This document shows positions 36,746 through 46,175 of a stretch of DNA of 64,000 bases, piece by piece (within the stretch, counting starts at the first letter, position 1; each line of letters begins with the position of its first letter). Location of the stretch: positions 1 to 64,000 of the forward strand of contig CAKVCL010000016.1 of NCBI GenBank assembly GCA_934725855.1, in the 5' to 3' direction. The position numbers were made by a program, and so were the translations under genes. Below the pieces are notes generated by a model. That model was not told the origin of the DNA and searched no databases. It worked only from the letters and a program-made list of their open reading frames with translations. Source of the DNA: an uncultured Cellulosilyticum sp. GTDB lineage: Bacteria > Bacillota > Clostridia > Lachnospirales > Cellulosilyticaceae.

Positions 36746-36888
36746 CCTTTTTAGTCTTTCTCAGATTATAAAATTTCATACTAACCCTTAATAATAGTAT
36801 TTTATAAATCCTTGAGTGTCAAGGAAATTTATACTTTTTCCCATTTCTAGTTACTTCCAGCTTTAACGCTATGATTCACAAAAGGTAT

Positions 36889-36937
36889 AAAAAAGGCAAC
36901 CAGTTTTTGTTTATCAACTACTGGCTGCCTTTTTTTG
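36889..36937. terminator. Bidirectional terminator-like hairpin left of the insertion sequence
   Basis: AAAAAAGGCAACCAGT (36889-36904) pairs with ACTGGCTGCCTTTTTT (36920-36935) with one mismatch, with U-runs on both strands. It has no gene ending beside it now except across the insertion; it may belong to the decayed ATPase gene that the element separates from it. Confidence 0.8.
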
Positions 36938-36964
36938 AGTTTTAATTAACCTATAAGTATTATA

Positions 36965-38090
36965 ACGGGTTGTGCTAGTTAAATTTACAAGTAGAATAAG
37001 CTCCAATCATGTGATATCGTTACCTTACTAAAATAATCATAAAACGGGGGACATCACATGTTAGAGCTCAAATATTATTCTGTCCAAGAAATTCAAAATT
37101 TAAAAGATTTCTTTTTAGTTTCTTATGTTATTATTGATGACATTTACCATAAAATCATTTCTGATCACATACGCTTTAGACGCAATTATTCACAATCTAA
37201 CTTGTCAGATAGCGAAATTATAACTATTGCTATAGTTGGTGAAATTCATGGCATTTCATCTGAAAAAGCTTGGTTTAACTACGTTTTCAAGAACTTTAAA
37301 GACTTATTTCCTAATCTAGGACACCGCACACGATTTAATAGAACAAGACGAAATCTCGAGTCTATTATAAATGCCATAAGAAAAGAAATTGGAAATTATC
37401 TAGGATATAACAGGTCTGATATTTATATTGTAGATAGTATGCCTATTCCAGTCTGCGGCTTTGGAAGAGCTCATTTTAGTAAACGATTCAGAGAAATCTC
37501 ATCTTATGGATACTGTGCATCTAAAAAAGAAACTTACTATGGTTTAAAATTTCATGCTGCAGTTAATTTAGAAGGCTATGTTGTAGATTTTGAATTAACT
37601 GCTGCAAACGTGGATGATCGTGCTATTTTATGGGAATTATTATCTGATGCTTATCAGCCCATTGTTCTAGCAAACAAAGGATATATTGGTGATGCCTTTG
37701 CTAAAGAACTTAAGGATGAAAAAGGTATTACCTTATTAGCTCTAAAACGAAATAATAGCAAAAATCCTTACCCTAAAGACTTAAGAAATTGGATTAGTAA
37801 ACATAGAAGACGTATAGAAACAACGTTTTCACAGCTTGCAGAACAATTTCATATCAATGAAGTGTTAGCCAATTCAATAAGTGGCCTAAAAGCTAGGATT
37901 CAAAGTAAGATTTTAGGACACAATATTTCATACTTTATGAACAAATGTCTTGGTAATAGAGCAACTGGACAGATTAAACATCTAATATTTGGATAAATAA
38001 ACCTTAGTTTAAATTTTATAGAGGAAATGCGCCTTTATGAATTTCCATATTTATCCTATATTACACTTAAATTAAACTAGCACATGCCGT
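36965..38090 (+). mobile_element. IS982-family insertion sequence, complete, with 7-bp target duplication
   Basis: The 1126-bp element begins with ACGGGTTGTGCTAGTT and ends with the reverse complement of ACGGCATGTGCTAGTT; the 23-bp terminal repeats match at 20 positions. Both ends are flanked by the direct repeat TATTATA (36958-36964 and 38091-38097), a 7-bp target duplication. Ends beginning with AC, size near 1 kb and a single transposase gene of 312 residues fit IS982. The intact duplication shows it landed here by transposition and has not rearranged since. Confidence 0.92.
37058..37996 (+). CDS. IS982-family transposase
   Basis: 312 residues, full length, with GGGGGAC upstream of ATG 37058. 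The DDE core is recognised by IVDSMPIPVCG (first Asp), the second block VLANKGYIG and the Glu in RRRIETTFSQL. In relatives the second block reads (A/G)DKGY, with the second catalytic Asp; here codon 37673-37675 is AAC (Asn), so the enzyme may be inactive. The N-terminal DNA-binding part (LSDSEIITIAIVGEIHG) and the rest look intact, with no frameshift. This element could move only with a transposase from another copy if the Asn is real. Confidence 0.9.
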   Translation: MLELKYYSVQEIQNLKDFFLVSYVIIDDIYHKIISDHIRFRRNYSQSNLSDSEIITIAIVGEIHGISSEKAWFNYVFKNFKDLFPNLGHRTRFNRTRRNLESIINAIRKEIGNYLGYNRSDIYIVDSMPIPVCGFGRAHFSKRFREISSYGYCASKKETYYGLKFHAAVNLEGYVVDFELTAANVDDRAILWELLSDAYQPIVLANKGYIGDAFAKELKDEKGITLLALKRNNSKNPYPKDLRNWISKHRRRIETTFSQLAEQFHINEVLANSISGLKARIQSKILGHNISYFMNKCLGNRATGQIKHLIFG

Positions 38091-38108
38091 TATTATATGT
38101 AATCGTTT

Positions 38109-39030
38109 TTACGATTTAGCTTTCACTAACTTATATTGAATTGCTGACTCTTCATTCATTAAGACTACTTCACTTTTCCAGATCTTATTATAGTCTATCA
38201 GCTTTTTATCTAGTGCATCTTTTATAGGCTGTAACCACTGTAATTCATGCCCCTTAATAATCAGTATAAACTTAAGTTTAATACTGGAGTAATCATAAAT
38301 CTTAAGTTCCTCTGAAATATCCTCTGTTGTATTTTTCTTAAGTACTCCAGACAAATGCGAATAAAACATTATTGGCTGATTATCTTTAGCTTTTACATCA
38401 AAATACTTAGCCAAAATATAATCATGTGTAGAGATAAATATTTGTACACCATTCTGTTGTAATTCTAGTAACATATCCACAATTAGTGGCAAATGCTCGG
38501 GATTAATATTAGCCTCTGGCTCATCCCAAAATAAAACTGAACCCTCTACCAATGTCCCATTTTTCATGAGTTGCCATAATAAAGCAATCTTTCGAATTTC
38601 TTCTGCAACTAAGTTAAATTCTACTTTTGATGCCCATGTTTTAAATAAAATTTATCCTTAACACTATCAAAGTAAACTTTTCCTTCAATGATACTTTCTA
38701 GTCTACTAAGCTGAGATTTTTTAATTCCTAAATCTCTACCTGCTGATATATCTACTTTGGCTGAATGTATAATATCAAGATATGTATCATCAAATTCTAC
38801 ATTATTTTTCTCAACGGCAGATATCAAATTATATGAATTTGATAATATCTCTTTTGCAGGAATAAACACGCTTTTTCCTTTTAACTCATTAAGCGTGTTC
38901 TCCCATCTCTCTTCATTCTTTACTTGTGCATACCATTTTTGCCAATAAATACATTAATTCCACTACACAATTCAATATCTAATTGTTTAAATACAGTAAA
39001 ATCTTTCAGTTTAGCTCTTTTTATAGGCAT
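38109..39030 (-). pseudogene. AAA-family ATPase (AAA_15/21-like), deleted Walker A and frameshift
   Basis: A start at ATG 39030 (GAGGAAGG upstream) gives MPIKRAKLKDFTVFKQLDIE and GINVFIGKNG, the beginning of an ATP-binding loop, then a stop. The rest of the Walker A is missing: another frame continues at about 38955 with KWYAQVKNEERWENTLNELK and runs to 38621. A one-base shift there leads into EFNLVAEEIRKIALLWQLMK and the Walker B SVLFWDEPEANINP, ending at 38109 after ISTHDYILAKYF. Intact proteins of this kind act as SMC-like nucleotide switches, some in defence systems. The lesions (deletion of the P-loop region, frameshift) mean it is dead. The IS982 copy abuts its 3' end. Confidence 0.82.
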
Positions 39031-39256
39031 CTATACACGCCTTCCTCATTAAGCAATTTCATACCTTTATATTAATTATCTTCCAAAGTTTATTAAAATA
39101 TACTTTCTATTCACTTTTACACATCAATTTATTATTTGTCTATACTTTTACTATTCCCTTAACTATATCATACTCTATCTCTCTATCCATAAACAGCTAT
39201 GCAACAGGAATTTCATGAGCTGTTCGTTTTTGTTAATTCTACATCTTCTTTCTTGA

Positions 39257-40534
39257 TCACACTTTCTTCGCAATCCCATTTTTCTTTTCTTTTGAAATTC
39301 CACCTACCATATGCTCTAAGTTTCCATTTAAGAAGGTAGCTCTTTTGATGGCATTATCTCCATATTTGCTTCGTATCGCATCTATTGCCACATCTAGTTT
39401 TGCTAGCTTTTTCTGTTTCTCTAATGAGGACTGAGTCTGTTCAAATAAGCTAACCTGATGAATACGGCTATCTGCTAACTTGGTAGTATGCACCCCTAAC
39501 TGCCTAATCGGTGTATGATGGTCCCACAGCTTTTCAAATACTTCGCAGGCATGCTCATAGATTTCTTGTGTATAGCAAGTCGTCTTAAGTAGTGTCATCT
39601 GCTTGGAGGAATGATTAAACTCAAAGTCTACTAGGCTCACAGCTATACAACTGGCTTCCATATGGTCTGCTCTCAGCCTTGCCCCTACTGTCTCACATAA
39701 TGACAATAGCACTCTATGTGCATTTTGGATGGAGTCCACATCAAAAGGAATGGTCATGGAATTACTATAGCCTTTATGAGCTGTTGTATCTTCTTCTACA
39801 CTTGAATCATCAATGCCATTGGCAAAACGATAAATCGTTTCTCCTTGCTTTTTTAAGTGAAGCTGCAGTAGTTTTAAATCGGCATGTGCTAAATCTCCTA
39901 TCGTTCGAATGCCTAATAACTTTAGAGTTTTCTCCGTGCTTCGTCCCACGAAAAGTAAATCTCTTACGGGTAATGGCCACATCTTAGTAGCAATCTCATG
40001 TTCAAAAAGAGTATGCACCAGATTCGGCTTCTTAAAATCCCCTGCCATTTTAGCGAGTAACTTATTGTGCGAAATGCCTATGTTCACTGTAAATCCCAGT
40101 TCATGATAGATTCTATCTTTAATAATATGAGCAATTCCTATAGGGTCCCCATATAATCCTTGGGTCCCTGTCATATCCATAAAAGCTTCATCTATGGAAT
40201 ACTGTTCAACCTTAGGCGTATATTCTTTTAAGATAGCCATAAAAGCCTTAGAACATCTGACATAAAGCTCAAAGTTCGGCTTAACAATGACAAGGTCAGG
40301 GCATTTCCTAAGAGCAGCCACAATCGGTTCACCTGTTTGAATATGATAAGCTTTGGCTGGAGTAGATTTGGCCAAAATAACCCCTTTACGCTTTTGCCTA
40401 TCTCCCCCTACTGCTGAAGGAATATCTCGTAAATCAATTTCTTCTTTTAATACTTCTTTTCTATAACAAGCTTCCCAACTTAAAAAGGCTGAATTCACAT
40501 CTACATGAAAAATAATAGAATTAGCCACATGCAT
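39257..40534 (-). CDS. dinB: Y-family DNA polymerase (DinB/Pol IV-like)
   Basis: 425 residues. The catalytic acidic residues are in FHVDVNSAFLSWEA and YSIDEAFMDMTG; GISHNKLLAKMAGDFKKPN and the helix-hairpin-helix (LLGIRTIGDLAHADL) and little-finger domains follow. It copies damaged DNA at the cost of errors. The C-terminus has SLFEQ, a likely beta-clamp-binding peptide. ATG 40534 lies only 2 nt after AAGGAGAG, so GTG 40528 with 8-nt spacing is an alternative. A LexA-type box 18 bp upstream supports control by the SOS response. No partner genes are visible; upstream is a small membrane protein gene on the other strand. Confidence 0.92.
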   Translation of the reverse strand: MHVANSIIFHVDVNSAFLSWEACYRKEVLKEEIDLRDIPSAVGGDRQKRKGVILAKSTPAKAYHIQTGEPIVAALRKCPDLVIVKPNFELYVRCSKAFMAILKEYTPKVEQYSIDEAFMDMTGTQGLYGDPIGIAHIIKDRIYHELGFTVNIGISHNKLLAKMAGDFKKPNLVHTLFEHEIATKMWPLPVRDLLFVGRSTEKTLKLLGIRTIGDLAHADLKLLQLHLKKQGETIYRFANGIDDSSVEEDTTAHKGYSNSMTIPFDVDSIQNAHRVLLSLCETVGARLRADHMEASCIAVSLVDFEFNHSSKQMTLLKTTCYTQEIYEHACEVFEKLWDHHTPIRQLGVHTTKLADSRIHQVSLFEQTQSSLEKQKKLAKLDVAIDAIRSKYGDNAIKRATFLNGNLEHMVGGISKEKKNGIAKKV

Positions 40535-40551
40535 CTCTCCTTATAATAAAT

Positions 40552-40565
40552 CGAATATATGTTCG
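40552..40565. promoter_or_regulatory. LexA (SOS) box
   Basis: CGAATATATGTTCG differs at one position from the palindromic Gram-positive consensus CGAACATATGTTCG. It lies 18 bp upstream of the Y-family polymerase start, between it and the divergent gene at 40683, and could control both. The sequence match is seen; LexA binding is inferred from the known family rule. Confidence 0.75.
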
Positions 40566-40682
40566 TTTTCATTATAACAATCTATACATTTTTTGTAAAC
40601 GCTTTTCATTTCTGTAACGCCATCTTATCTTTTTTCATATACTAACCATAGACACACTTTTTTAGTGGCAGGGGGCATGCTT

Positions 40683-41411
40683 ATGAAAAAACATACTGTT
40701 TATTGCTTTTTATCTATTATGATGGTGATCGTTGGTTCTATTTTTCTCATCTCATCTATCATCATTAAAACACTTCTCTATCCCAGTAAAAGTGCCCTTT
40801 TAATTTTCTCCTGTTCCTTTATTTGTATTGGCGGTGCACTTTTTGCTGTTCATTATAAAAAATATACTTGTATTCAAAATTTACTTCATTATAATACACC
40901 TATTATTGCTAAATGGACTTATGCACCCGACAGTTCACCTATCCTTACTCAATACTGTAAAGAACAAAAGTTAAATGCCATTGCAACCGCTTTTCTTTTC
41001 CTTACTTTTTCCATCATCTTCTTTTTAATTTTTGCTTACAGTGGCAAATCACATATCCTTTTCCTCGGGTATACATTGACTTTAGTTTGTGTTTTTATTT
41101 TCATCATTGCCCTTCGCTTTATAAATGCTTATTATGAACTTCTTGCAAAAACTGAAAATACGGTTGTCTTTGGAGAAGATTGTATTTACTTTATTGACGA
41201 CCTTTATGGTTTAAATTACTCTATTTACCTCTTACAAAACGTTAACATTTATATTGGAAAAGAAAACTTGCTCATTTTCGAATATGGGCTTAATGATATA
41301 GATGACGAGGCACGTTGCCATTTAGCGATTCCTATTCCTACTGATAAACTTGATATTGCCATGAAACTTAAAATTTACTATCGTTCTATCATTCATGATT
41401 ATGAAAACTAA
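40683..41411 (+). CDS. Unrecognised four-helix membrane protein
   Basis: 242 residues from ATG 40683, with AGGGGG 7 nt upstream. Helices are predicted at about 8-30, 36-55, 100-120 and 125-145. A cytoplasmic or external segment between helices 2 and 3 (NTPIIAKWTYAPDSSPILTQY) and an all-beta-looking C-terminal half (VVFGEDCIYFIDDLYGLNYSIY) resemble small membrane proteins with a PH-like tail. I do not recognise a family. It is divergent from the SOS polymerase gene, sharing the LexA box region, and is followed by a terminator. SOS induction is possible but unproven. Confidence 0.6.
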   Translation: MKKHTVYCFLSIMMVIVGSIFLISSIIIKTLLYPSKSALLIFSCSFICIGGALFAVHYKKYTCIQNLLHYNTPIIAKWTYAPDSSPILTQYCKEQKLNAIATAFLFLTFSIIFFLIFAYSGKSHILFLGYTLTLVCVFIFIIALRFINAYYELLAKTENTVVFGEDCIYFIDDLYGLNYSIYLLQNVNIYIGKENLLIFEYGLNDIDDEARCHLAIPIPTDKLDIAMKLKIYYRSIIHDYEN

Positions 41412-41444
41412 AGTAGATGATAACAGCTCTACTTTCACACACAT

Positions 41445-41495
41445 AAAAAAGTTGATACGATTATGCTACCATAGTCGTACCAACTTTTTTATATT
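41445..41495. terminator. Bidirectional terminator
   Basis: AAAAAAGTTGATACGA (41445-41460) pairs with TCGTACCAACTTTTTT (41475-41490) with one mismatch and U-runs in both directions. It ends the membrane protein gene on the plus strand and the P-ATPase unit on the minus strand. Confidence 0.85.
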
Positions 41496-41536
41496 ACCTA
41501 CTTTGTTATTCTCTAGTACTCATCCCCAATTTAACT

Positions 41537-41647
41537 CTATCCTTTTTTCATTCGATAGACACAGCTGTAATCACAATACACTTCTTCTATCAGTTCAAAG
41601 TCATGTGCTTTAAAATATTCTGTTAAGCTTATTGAGCTATCAATCAT
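41537..41647 (-). pseudogene. Short frame directly after the P-ATPase, probable gene-end remnant
   Basis: ATG 41647 follows the ATPase stop without a gap and encodes 36 residues (MIDSSISLTEYFKAHDFEL, then a short acidic and aromatic end VYRMKKG). There is no ribosome site. The sequence looks like the C-terminus of a methyltransferase- or acetyltransferase-sized protein, so a remnant is more likely than a gene, although translation by coupling is possible. Confidence 0.25.
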
Positions 41648-44395
41648 TTACTTACTTGTAATCATCTTTTTAATATACTCTAAGTTTCCACCTAATACTC
41701 GGATAGAATTCATAACCGCAATAAGTGAAACCCCTACATCTGCGAAGATTGCAAGCCACATATTGGCTATTCCAAATAAACTTAAAAGCATGACTACGAT
41801 TTTGACCCCTAAAGCAAATACAATGTTTTGTTTTACAATTTTTCTTGTATAACGTGCCACTTTAAGTACATCACCTATAGAAGATAACTGGTCTGTCATG
41901 AGCACAACATCAGCTGCTTCAATAGCGGCATCACTTCCTACACCACCCATTGCGATGCCAATATCGGCTCTTGCAAGTACTGGCGCATCATTAATCCCAT
42001 CGCCTACGAATGCTACTTTTCCTTCTTTAAGTAAAGCTTCTAGCTTAGCGACTTTATCTTGTGGTAATAACTCTGCATGAACTTCATCCACACCAACTGT
42101 TTTACCCACTTCTCTTGCAATTTCTTCTTTATCGCCAGTCAGCATCACGACTTTCTTGATGCCATTTGCCTTCAGTTTACGTATTGCTTCTTTACTATCT
42201 TCTTTAATTTGGTCTGCTACAATCACACAGCCTAATGCCGTTTCATCTTTTGCTACATAAACATATGAACCAAGTTTATTCACTTCTGGTACACTGATAT
42301 TATAGCGATCCATTAATTTTTTATTACCTGCTAGTATACGACTTCCACCAATTTCAGCAACCATCCCTTCGCCGCTTACTTCTTTTAAGTTGTTGACGCT
42401 GTATCTTTCACCGTCATAACCTTGAACAATAGAGCGAGCGATTGGGTGATTTGAATTTTGTTCCAAGCTTGCTGCATATCTTAAAACGTCTTTTTCACTA
42501 CCCTTAAAGGTTTCAATATGTGTAATGCCAAATTGACCTTTTGTAATCGTTCCTGTCTTATCTAATACCACTGTATCAATGCTATTAAGCTGCTCAAGGT
42601 AATTGCTTCCTTTAACAAGTACGCCTTTATGTGCTGATGCCCCAAGCCCTGCAAAGAAACCAAGTGGGACAGAGACCACAATCGCACATGGACAAGAGAT
42701 GACAAGGAAAATAATACTTGTGTAAAGCCAGTCATGCCAGTTACCTGTAACAATTGATGGTACAATAGCTGTAAACACTGCAAGCCCTACAACAATAGGC
42801 GTATACCACTTTGAAAACTTTGTAATGAATTTTTCTGATTCTGATTTTTTGCTCGTTGCATTTTCAATAAGTTCTAAAATCTTAGAAACGGTACTGTTTT
42901 TAAAGCTCTTAGTCACTTTAACTTTTAGCATACCTTCTTTATTAATTGAGCCACTTAAAACCTGACTGCCTTCTTTTACAACGGTCGGAATGGCTTCACC
43001 TGTTAACATAGATGTATCGAGTAAACTACTGCCTTCCACAACAACGCCATCAAGTGGTAGTTTTTCACCTGCTCTTACTTCAATGATTTCTTTCACTTTA
43101 ACCTTTTGTGGTTCTACGACTTCTGTTTTACCATTACGAATGACTCTAGCAAATTCAGGTCTAATATCCATAGCTTTGGCAATTTCTTTTCTGGAATAGC
43201 CAACAGCCTTGCCTTGCATATATTCACCAATTTTATAAAACAACATAACAGCTACTGCTTCAGGATAATCCCCAATGATAAAGGCTGCAACAGTTGCTAT
43301 GGTCATTAAAAAGTTTTCATCTAACATTTGACCTCTGAATAGATTTTTAACAGCTAACCATACAATGTCATAGCCTAAGCAAATATAAGAAGCAAAGAGT
43401 AATACATTTATTTTAGTTACAACACCAGCTAAAAGTAAAATGACCCCTACTAATATCAGCCATTTATCTTTTTGTCCTACCTTGCCTTCTGCATGGCTAT
43501 GACCTTCATGATCGTGACCCTTATGCTCTTTTACTTTTTGAGTTTTACTTTGCGCATCGTTATGAGTTTTTCCATGATGTTCTTGCTCCTCTTCATCCGT
43601 TACCTCGCTAACAATTCTAACGCCTTTTTCAATACGGTTTGCAAGTTTTTCGATTTTTTCTCTAAGCTTCTCTTCATCTTGCTCTCTAGTTTCTACGGTT
43701 AATTTTTTGAGCATAAAGTTTAGCGTAGCCTCTTCAATATAATCTTCTTTATTAAGGGCTGCTTCAATTTTATTCGCACAGTTTCCACAATCTAAATCTT
43801 CTACCATAAAGACATAGGTTGTAGTGCCTTCTTTATGTTCATGGTGGTGATGTTCATGTTTTTCATGATGATGCTCTTCCCCACAGCAACATTCTTCATG
43901 TGTATGTTCATGTCCGTGGTCATGATGATGTTCTTCTTCACAGCAGCATTCTTCATGTGTATGTTCATGTCCGTGGTCATGATGATGTTCTTCTTGGGCA
44001 TGCTCTTCCCCACAGCAGCATCCTTCATGTGTATGTTCATGCTCGTGCTCATGATGATGGTGATGTTCTTCATGATCATGCTCTCCCCCACAGCAACATC
44101 CTTCGTGTGTATGTTCATGGTCATGATGGTGATGGTGTTCATGTTCCTCTTCTAACACATCATCCTCTTCATCTTCTTCACTAACAATTCTAACGCCCTT
44201 TTCAATACGGTTTGCAAGCTTTTCGATTTTTTCCCTAAGCCTTTCTTCATCCTCTTCATTACTATCTACAACTAATTTCTTAAGAATAAAGTTTAAACTT
44301 GCTTCATTTATATACTCTTCTTTATTTAAGGCTGACTCTATTTTATTCGCACAGTTTCCACAATCAATATCTTCAACTATAAATGTATACTTCAT
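41648..44395 (-). CDS. Heavy-metal P1B-type ATPase (ZntA/CadA-like) with duplicated metal domain
   Basis: 915 residues from ATG 44395, with AGAGGTGG upstream. Two nearly identical HMA domains (1-72 and 193-263), each with DCGNCANKIE (Cys12/15, Cys203/206), flank a His/Cys-rich linker (85-188) with four CCC clusters in HTHEGCCCG-type repeats. Then come eight helices with the metal-site CPC (568-570 in ISCPCAIVVS), phosphorylation site DKTGT (Asp612), HP motif in NSNHPIARS and GDGINDAP. CPC with this set and the absence of copper-type motifs favours Zn2+/Cd2+/Pb2+ export. The usual length is about 620-750; the excess is the duplication and the linker. It is a single-gene unit. Confidence 0.92.
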   Translation of the reverse strand: MKYTFIVEDIDCGNCANKIESALNKEEYINEASLNFILKKLVVDSNEEDEERLREKIEKLANRIEKGVRIVSEEDEEDDVLEEEHEHHHHHDHEHTHEGCCCGGEHDHEEHHHHHEHEHEHTHEGCCCGEEHAQEEHHHDHGHEHTHEECCCEEEHHHDHGHEHTHEECCCGEEHHHEKHEHHHHEHKEGTTTYVFMVEDLDCGNCANKIEAALNKEDYIEEATLNFMLKKLTVETREQDEEKLREKIEKLANRIEKGVRIVSEVTDEEEQEHHGKTHNDAQSKTQKVKEHKGHDHEGHSHAEGKVGQKDKWLILVGVILLLAGVVTKINVLLFASYICLGYDIVWLAVKNLFRGQMLDENFLMTIATVAAFIIGDYPEAVAVMLFYKIGEYMQGKAVGYSRKEIAKAMDIRPEFARVIRNGKTEVVEPQKVKVKEIIEVRAGEKLPLDGVVVEGSSLLDTSMLTGEAIPTVVKEGSQVLSGSINKEGMLKVKVTKSFKNSTVSKILELIENATSKKSESEKFITKFSKWYTPIVVGLAVFTAIVPSIVTGNWHDWLYTSIIFLVISCPCAIVVSVPLGFFAGLGASAHKGVLVKGSNYLEQLNSIDTVVLDKTGTITKGQFGITHIETFKGSEKDVLRYAASLEQNSNHPIARSIVQGYDGERYSVNNLKEVSGEGMVAEIGGSRILAGNKKLMDRYNISVPEVNKLGSYVYVAKDETALGCVIVADQIKEDSKEAIRKLKANGIKKVVMLTGDKEEIAREVGKTVGVDEVHAELLPQDKVAKLEALLKEGKVAFVGDGINDAPVLARADIGIAMGGVGSDAAIEAADVVLMTDQLSSIGDVLKVARYTRKIVKQNIVFALGVKIVVMLLSLFGIANMWLAIFADVGVSLIAVMNSIRVLGGNLEYIKKMITSK

Positions 44396-44633
44396 AGGAC
44401 CACCTCTCTCTTTTTCTAATTCTTTAACATATGAATAATTGCTCATACGTTTTATCTATCTTTATAGTATGACGGTTAATGTGATTTGTCAACTGTTTCA
44501 TAAACTTTTTTGCTAGTTGATTTAAAAAACATTAAAAATTTTCAGTTTTGACCCACGCCTTTCCAATTGATATAAGTTGCTGTATAATTTGCCTATACTT
44601 TTATAGTAAAGCAAAACAAGAGGAGGCTTATTT

Positions 44634-45923
44634 ATGCACACTGAATTAACTCATAAATTATTAGATTTTATTGATGCTAGTCCTACGATGTTTCACGCTA
44701 GCGCATCTTGTATCAAACGTTTGGAAGAGGCGGACTTTATGTACCTTTGTCCCACTTCACCTTGGAAAATAAAAAAAGGCGGTAAATATTACACCACCAT
44801 CAATGACTCTGCCGTCGTGGCTTTTTGTATTAACTCAGAAGCCATTGAAAAAGAAGGCTTTAAAATCATCGGTACACATGGTGATGTTCCTGGTTTTAGA
44901 ATTAAGCCTAATAGTCAAATGCAAACTGAAAACTACATTAAACTCAATACAGAAGGTTATGGGGGTGCTATTTTAAACACTTGGTTTGATAGACCCCTTT
45001 CTGTAGCAGGACGTGTTGCCCTTAAATCAGAGGACTTATTACACCCTACAACTAGGCTTGTAGATCTTAATAAACCTATTCTTATTATTCCTAGTTTAGC
45101 CATTCATATGAACCGCGAAGTCAATAATGGGGTTAAACTCAATAAACAAAAAGATACACTTCCTGTTCTTAGTTACTCCAATGAACCAGTTAGTCCACAA
45201 ATACTCATTGATTTATTAGCTGAAACTTTAAAGGTAGATTCTGCTGAGATTTTAGATGCTGATTTATACTTATATCCATATGAAAAAAGTATGTGTGTCG
45301 GGATAAAAGAAGAATTTATCTCTGCGCCAAGATTGGATGATTTATCCATGACCTATAGCGGTTTGGAAGCCATTATTCACAATACCTCTCAAAAAGGTAT
45401 TTCTATGTTTATTTGCTATGATAATGAAGAAATCGGCAGCCATACAAAGCAAGGTGCAGATTCCCCTTACTTAATCCGTACAATGGAACGTATCGCCTTA
45501 GCACTTAACAAAAACCGTGAAGAATTATTTATGGCACTTGAACAATCTTTCATGTTATCAGGTGATGTGGCACACCTTGCTCATCCAAATTATATGGAAA
45601 AAAGTGACCCAACCAATCCAGTTCTTCCTGGCAAAGGCCCAGCTATCAAAGTCAATGCCAACTTTAGTTACACAACAGATAGTGATTCTTATGCTGTATT
45701 TGCAGGAATCTGCAAAGCACACGATATTCCATTCCAAGTATTTGTGAATCGTTCGGATGAACGTGGTGGATCAACAATCGGCCCTGTATCAGCAAGTCAC
45801 CTTGGCATTCGCTCAGTAGATATTGGTACGCCTATGCTCTCTATGCACTCCGCAAGAGAACTTATGGCAGTGGAGGATTTCGTTTATACAACTGAAGCTA
45901 TGAAAGCTTTCTTTAGCCTATAG
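44634..45923 (+). CDS. M18-family metalloaminopeptidase
   Basis: 429 residues. It removes N-terminal acidic or neutral residues from peptides in the cytoplasm as a dodecameric zinc enzyme. Metal ligands and catalytic residues are visible in GTHGDVPGFRIKP (His-x-Asp), ISAPRLDDLSM, CYDNEEIGSHTKQGADS and the final GTPMLSMHSARE. ATG 44634 has AAGAGGAGG upstream. It is transcribed away from the metal ATPase, with about 190 bp between them. It stands alone, with no terminator hairpin of note after it. Confidence 0.93.
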   Translation: MHTELTHKLLDFIDASPTMFHASASCIKRLEEADFMYLCPTSPWKIKKGGKYYTTINDSAVVAFCINSEAIEKEGFKIIGTHGDVPGFRIKPNSQMQTENYIKLNTEGYGGAILNTWFDRPLSVAGRVALKSEDLLHPTTRLVDLNKPILIIPSLAIHMNREVNNGVKLNKQKDTLPVLSYSNEPVSPQILIDLLAETLKVDSAEILDADLYLYPYEKSMCVGIKEEFISAPRLDDLSMTYSGLEAIIHNTSQKGISMFICYDNEEIGSHTKQGADSPYLIRTMERIALALNKNREELFMALEQSFMLSGDVAHLAHPNYMEKSDPTNPVLPGKGPAIKVNANFSYTTDSDSYAVFAGICKAHDIPFQVFVNRSDERGGSTIGPVSASHLGIRSVDIGTPMLSMHSARELMAVEDFVYTTEAMKAFFSL

Positions 45924-46175
45924 CAACAATTAATTTAAAAATGAATCATTCTTCATTTTTTTATCTATTTATGTTTTTTTCGTGCTCATTTTCTTGTTTA
46001 ATTTAACGAATATTTAGTTCATTTCTGTTAAGATTAGCTATCTTTAACAAACACATGCCTGACTAATTGTAAAAAATCTATCTATTACATTGTATTTATC
46101 TTGATTTTTTATTGTATAATATATAATGATTATTCAGGTATCATAGAAATCAATAATATTCGAGGAGGTATAATT

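Noticed and set aside
38109..39030. Functional OLD/AAA defence ATPase
   Set aside because: The Walker A is deleted and there is a frameshift, so it is listed as a pseudogene.
39193..39232. Hairpin AACAGCT...AGCTGTT as terminator of the Y-family polymerase gene
   Set aside because: It has a T-run only on the plus strand, opposite to the gene, and a long loop; support is too weak to list.
43801..44184. Genes rich in Met/His on either strand across the metal-pump linker
   Set aside because: They are out-of-frame readings of the His/Cys-rich repeats of the P-ATPase, without ribosome sites.
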